A stretch of 7,748 nucleotides of DNA from NCBI GenBank assembly GCA_964402325.1, contig CAYOBI010000099.1, forward strand, positions 1 through 7,748, written 5' to 3'. The translations under genes were made by a program, and so were the position numbers. Below are positions 6,375 through 7,748 of this stretch, piece after piece. Under the pieces are notes generated by a model. The model did not search any database, was not told where the DNA came from, and saw only the letters and a program-made list of their open reading frames with translations. Each line of letters begins with the position of its first letter. Position 1 is the first letter of the stretch. Source of the stretch: Raineyella sp964402325 (GTDB lineage: Bacteria; Actinomycetota; Actinomycetes; Propionibacteriales; Propionibacteriaceae).

Positions 6375-7220
6375 ATGACGTCAGCCTCCGCCGAGAACGA
6401 GCACCCCGCCCCCGTCGCCCTGGTGGCGTTCGGCGGCTGGGGGGACGCGGGCGACGCTGCCAGTGCGGTCGCCGACCACCTGCTGCAGACCTACCCCGGC
6501 GAGGACGTCGCCGACCTGGACGACGAGGACTGGTTCGACTACCAGACCACCAGACCGCTCACCTCGCTGGTGGAGGAGGACGGCGAACGCGAGCTGACCT
6601 GGCCGGCGATCAGCGTCGCCGTGGCGCACCTGCCGCAGATCGACGTGGTCACCGTCACCGGGCCCGAGCCCAACCTGCGCTGGCGGACGCTCAGCGCGAT
6701 GATCGTGGCCATCCTGCAGGAGGCCGGGGTGGAGCGGGCCGTCGTCCTCGGGTCGATGCTGGCGAACACCCCGCACACCCGGCCGTTCCCGGTGTCGGGC
6801 TCGCCGCTCACCGCGGCCCAGGCCCGCGAGCTGGGCGTCGAGATCTCCGAGTACGAGGGCCCGACCGGCATCACCGGGGTGATGACCCAGGCGCTGCTCG
6901 AGGCCGGCATCGACACCACCGCGCTGTGGGTCGCGGTGCCGCACTACGTCTCCGAACCGCCCCAGCCGAAGGCTTCCCTGGCCCTGGCCCGCCGGGTGGA
7001 GGCACTGCTCGACCTGCGCGCGGACTGGCAGTCGTTCGTGGCGGACACCGCCGCCTGGGAGAACGGCGTCGACGAGCTCGTCCAGGCCGACGAGGACATC
7101 GCCCAGTACGTCCGGATGCTCGAGTCGGAGAAGGACGCCACCGAGGAGCCGGAGGCCAGCGGGGAGGCCATCGCCGCCGAGTTCGAGCGGTTCCTGCGTC
7201 GTCGGGACGACAAGAAGTGA
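6375..7220 (+). CDS. PAC2-family protein (proteasome assembly chaperone 2-like)
   Basis: PAC2-domain proteins are found across actinobacteria (Rv2125 of M. tuberculosis is a structurally known example) and resemble the eukaryotic/archaeal 20S proteasome assembly chaperones; their role in bacteria is not settled. The 281-aa product fits the family in length. Motifs in order: AFGGWGDAGDAAS (18-30), EDWFDYQTTRP (51-61), GPEPNLRW (96-103), MLANTPHTRP (128-137) and VPHYV (188-192). The C-terminal part from about 225 is acidic and likely helical, ending in a basic cluster (RRRDDKK). There is no signal peptide or membrane segment, so it should be cytoplasmic. ATG 6375 is preferred over in-frame GTG 6351 because of the -10-like TAACCT 7 bases before it. 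The stop overlaps the start of the FUSC gene. Family assignment is confident; function is not. Confidence 0.92.
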   Translation: MTSASAENEHPAPVALVAFGGWGDAGDAASAVADHLLQTYPGEDVADLDDEDWFDYQTTRPLTSLVEEDGERELTWPAISVAVAHLPQIDVVTVTGPEPNLRWRTLSAMIVAILQEAGVERAVVLGSMLANTPHTRPFPVSGSPLTAAQARELGVEISEYEGPTGITGVMTQALLEAGIDTTALWVAVPHYVSEPPQPKASLALARRVEALLDLRADWQSFVADTAAWENGVDELVQADEDIAQYVRMLESEKDATEEPEASGEAIAAEFERFLRRRDDKK

Positions 7221-7748
7221 GTGTCCTGCGGCGGATCTTCGTGGCTCCGCTGACCGGTCTCCTCGACCTCGGCCCGCACAACCGGGCCCACGTCCCGGCC
7301 CTTCGCGCGGCCGGCGCCGTCGCCGTCCCGCTGCTCCTGGTCTGGGCCAGCGGCAACGTCGCCTGGTCGCCGTTCGTCGCGTTCGGGGCGATGGCCGGGA
7401 TCTACGGCCGCGACGTGTCGCGCCGCCAGCGCGCCGCGATGCAGCTGCAGGCCGGCGCGGTGCTGGTGCTCTGCGTCGTCCTCGGCACCATGGTCTCGAT
7501 GCACCCGCAACGGGACTGGGTGGTCGTCGTCGGCGGCGCCATCGTCGCCGGCGTCGTGTCGGTGGCGGCGGCACTGCTCCGCTGGGGGCCACCGGGACCG
7601 CTGTTCCAGTTGTTCGGCTTCGCGGTCTGCGCCAACACCGCCCACTCCACCTGGCCGACCGTGGCGGTGGCCGGGGCGCTGGCCACCGGGTCGGTGCTGT
7701 TCGCCGTCGCCCTCAGCCTGATCGGCCGCCGGGAGGCCGAGCCACGGC
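7217..7748 (+). CDS. FUSC-family integral membrane protein, N-terminal part (cut by window edge)
   Basis: The frame stays open to the right edge (177 full codons). The product is strongly hydrophobic, with about five to six membrane-spanning stretches near residues 30-47, 50-64, 77-94, 101-121, 129-141 and 148-171. The RWGPPGPLFQLFGFAVCA segment (122-139) with the preceding short helices resembles the FUSC / aromatic-acid-exporter-like group (relatives of YccS and AaeB), which are proposed efflux permeases. The basic loop GRDVSRRQR (64-72) between early helices also fits. The GTG start at 7217-7219 overlaps the PAC2 stop by 4 bases (GTGA), with only a weak ribosome site (GGGACGA) before it, so translation is probably coupled to PAC2. 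Another membrane family cannot be excluded from a fragment. Substrate unknown. Confidence 0.75.
   Translation, partial: MSVLRRIFVAPLTGLLDLGPHNRAHVPALRAAGAVAVPLLLVWASGNVAWSPFVAFGAMAGIYGRDVSRRQRAAMQLQAGAVLVLCVVLGTMVSMHPQRDWVVVVGGAIVAGVVSVAAALLRWGPPGPLFQLFGFAVCANTAHSTWPTVAVAGALATGSVLFAVALSLIGRREAEPR

Noticed and set aside
6329..6376. ATG at 6376 (minus strand) as the metH start
   Set aside because: It would add 16 unconserved residues, overlap the divergent PAC2 start codon and swallow the proposed promoters. GTG at 6328 starts close to where homologues begin and has a -10-like hexamer at leaderless spacing.
6381..7645. Several minus-strand frames opposite PAC2 and the FUSC gene
   Set aside because: Their translations are Arg/Pro/Ser-rich with no domains, and the plus strand carries two coherent genes with family motifs and membrane segments.

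Overview
This window is very GC-rich and tightly packed, with strong G/C preference at third codon positions, frequent GTG starts and 4-base gene overlaps. Together with the gene set, this points to a high-GC actinobacterium. The nearest group cannot be fixed from sequence alone; Propionibacteriaceae or a similar order is a guess. No mobile elements, CRISPR arrays, tRNA or rRNA genes were seen, and nothing suggests recent transfer.

Layout: six genes in two divergent units around a 46-base spacer (6329-6374). The minus-strand unit, in transcription order, is metH (cobalamin-dependent methionine synthase, complete, 1172 aa), a HAD-superfamily hydrolase (259 aa), a family 5 extracellular solute-binding lipoprotein (514 aa), and the N-terminal 141 codons of TrmI (tRNA m1A58 methyltransferase), cut by the left edge. 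metH/HAD overlap by 11 bases and HAD/lipoprotein by 4. The lipoprotein and trmI are separated by 74 bases holding a 16-base tandem repeat. The plus-strand unit is a PAC2-family protein (281 aa) followed, with a 4-base GTGA overlap, by a FUSC-type membrane protein cut by the right edge.

The spacer is the most informative non-coding part. Each outward gene has a TANNNT hexamer 7-8 bases before its start codon and no good Shine-Dalgarno, which fits leaderless transcription in both directions. A perfect 17-base inverted repeat lies across the PAC2 -10 and the region where the metH -35 should be, so one bound protein could affect both units.

Functionally, the enzymes are mainly housekeeping: methionine/folate one-carbon metabolism (MetH), tRNA modification (TrmI), and a phosphatase or mutase of unknown substrate. 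PAC2 proteins resemble proteasome assembly chaperones. In actinobacteria trmI commonly lies near the proteasomal ATPase and Pup genes, so the window may lie close to a Pup-proteasome locus, but no proteasome gene is inside it. I found no clearly new multi-gene system; the best leads are the divergent control region and the orphan solute-binding lipoprotein inside the metH unit.
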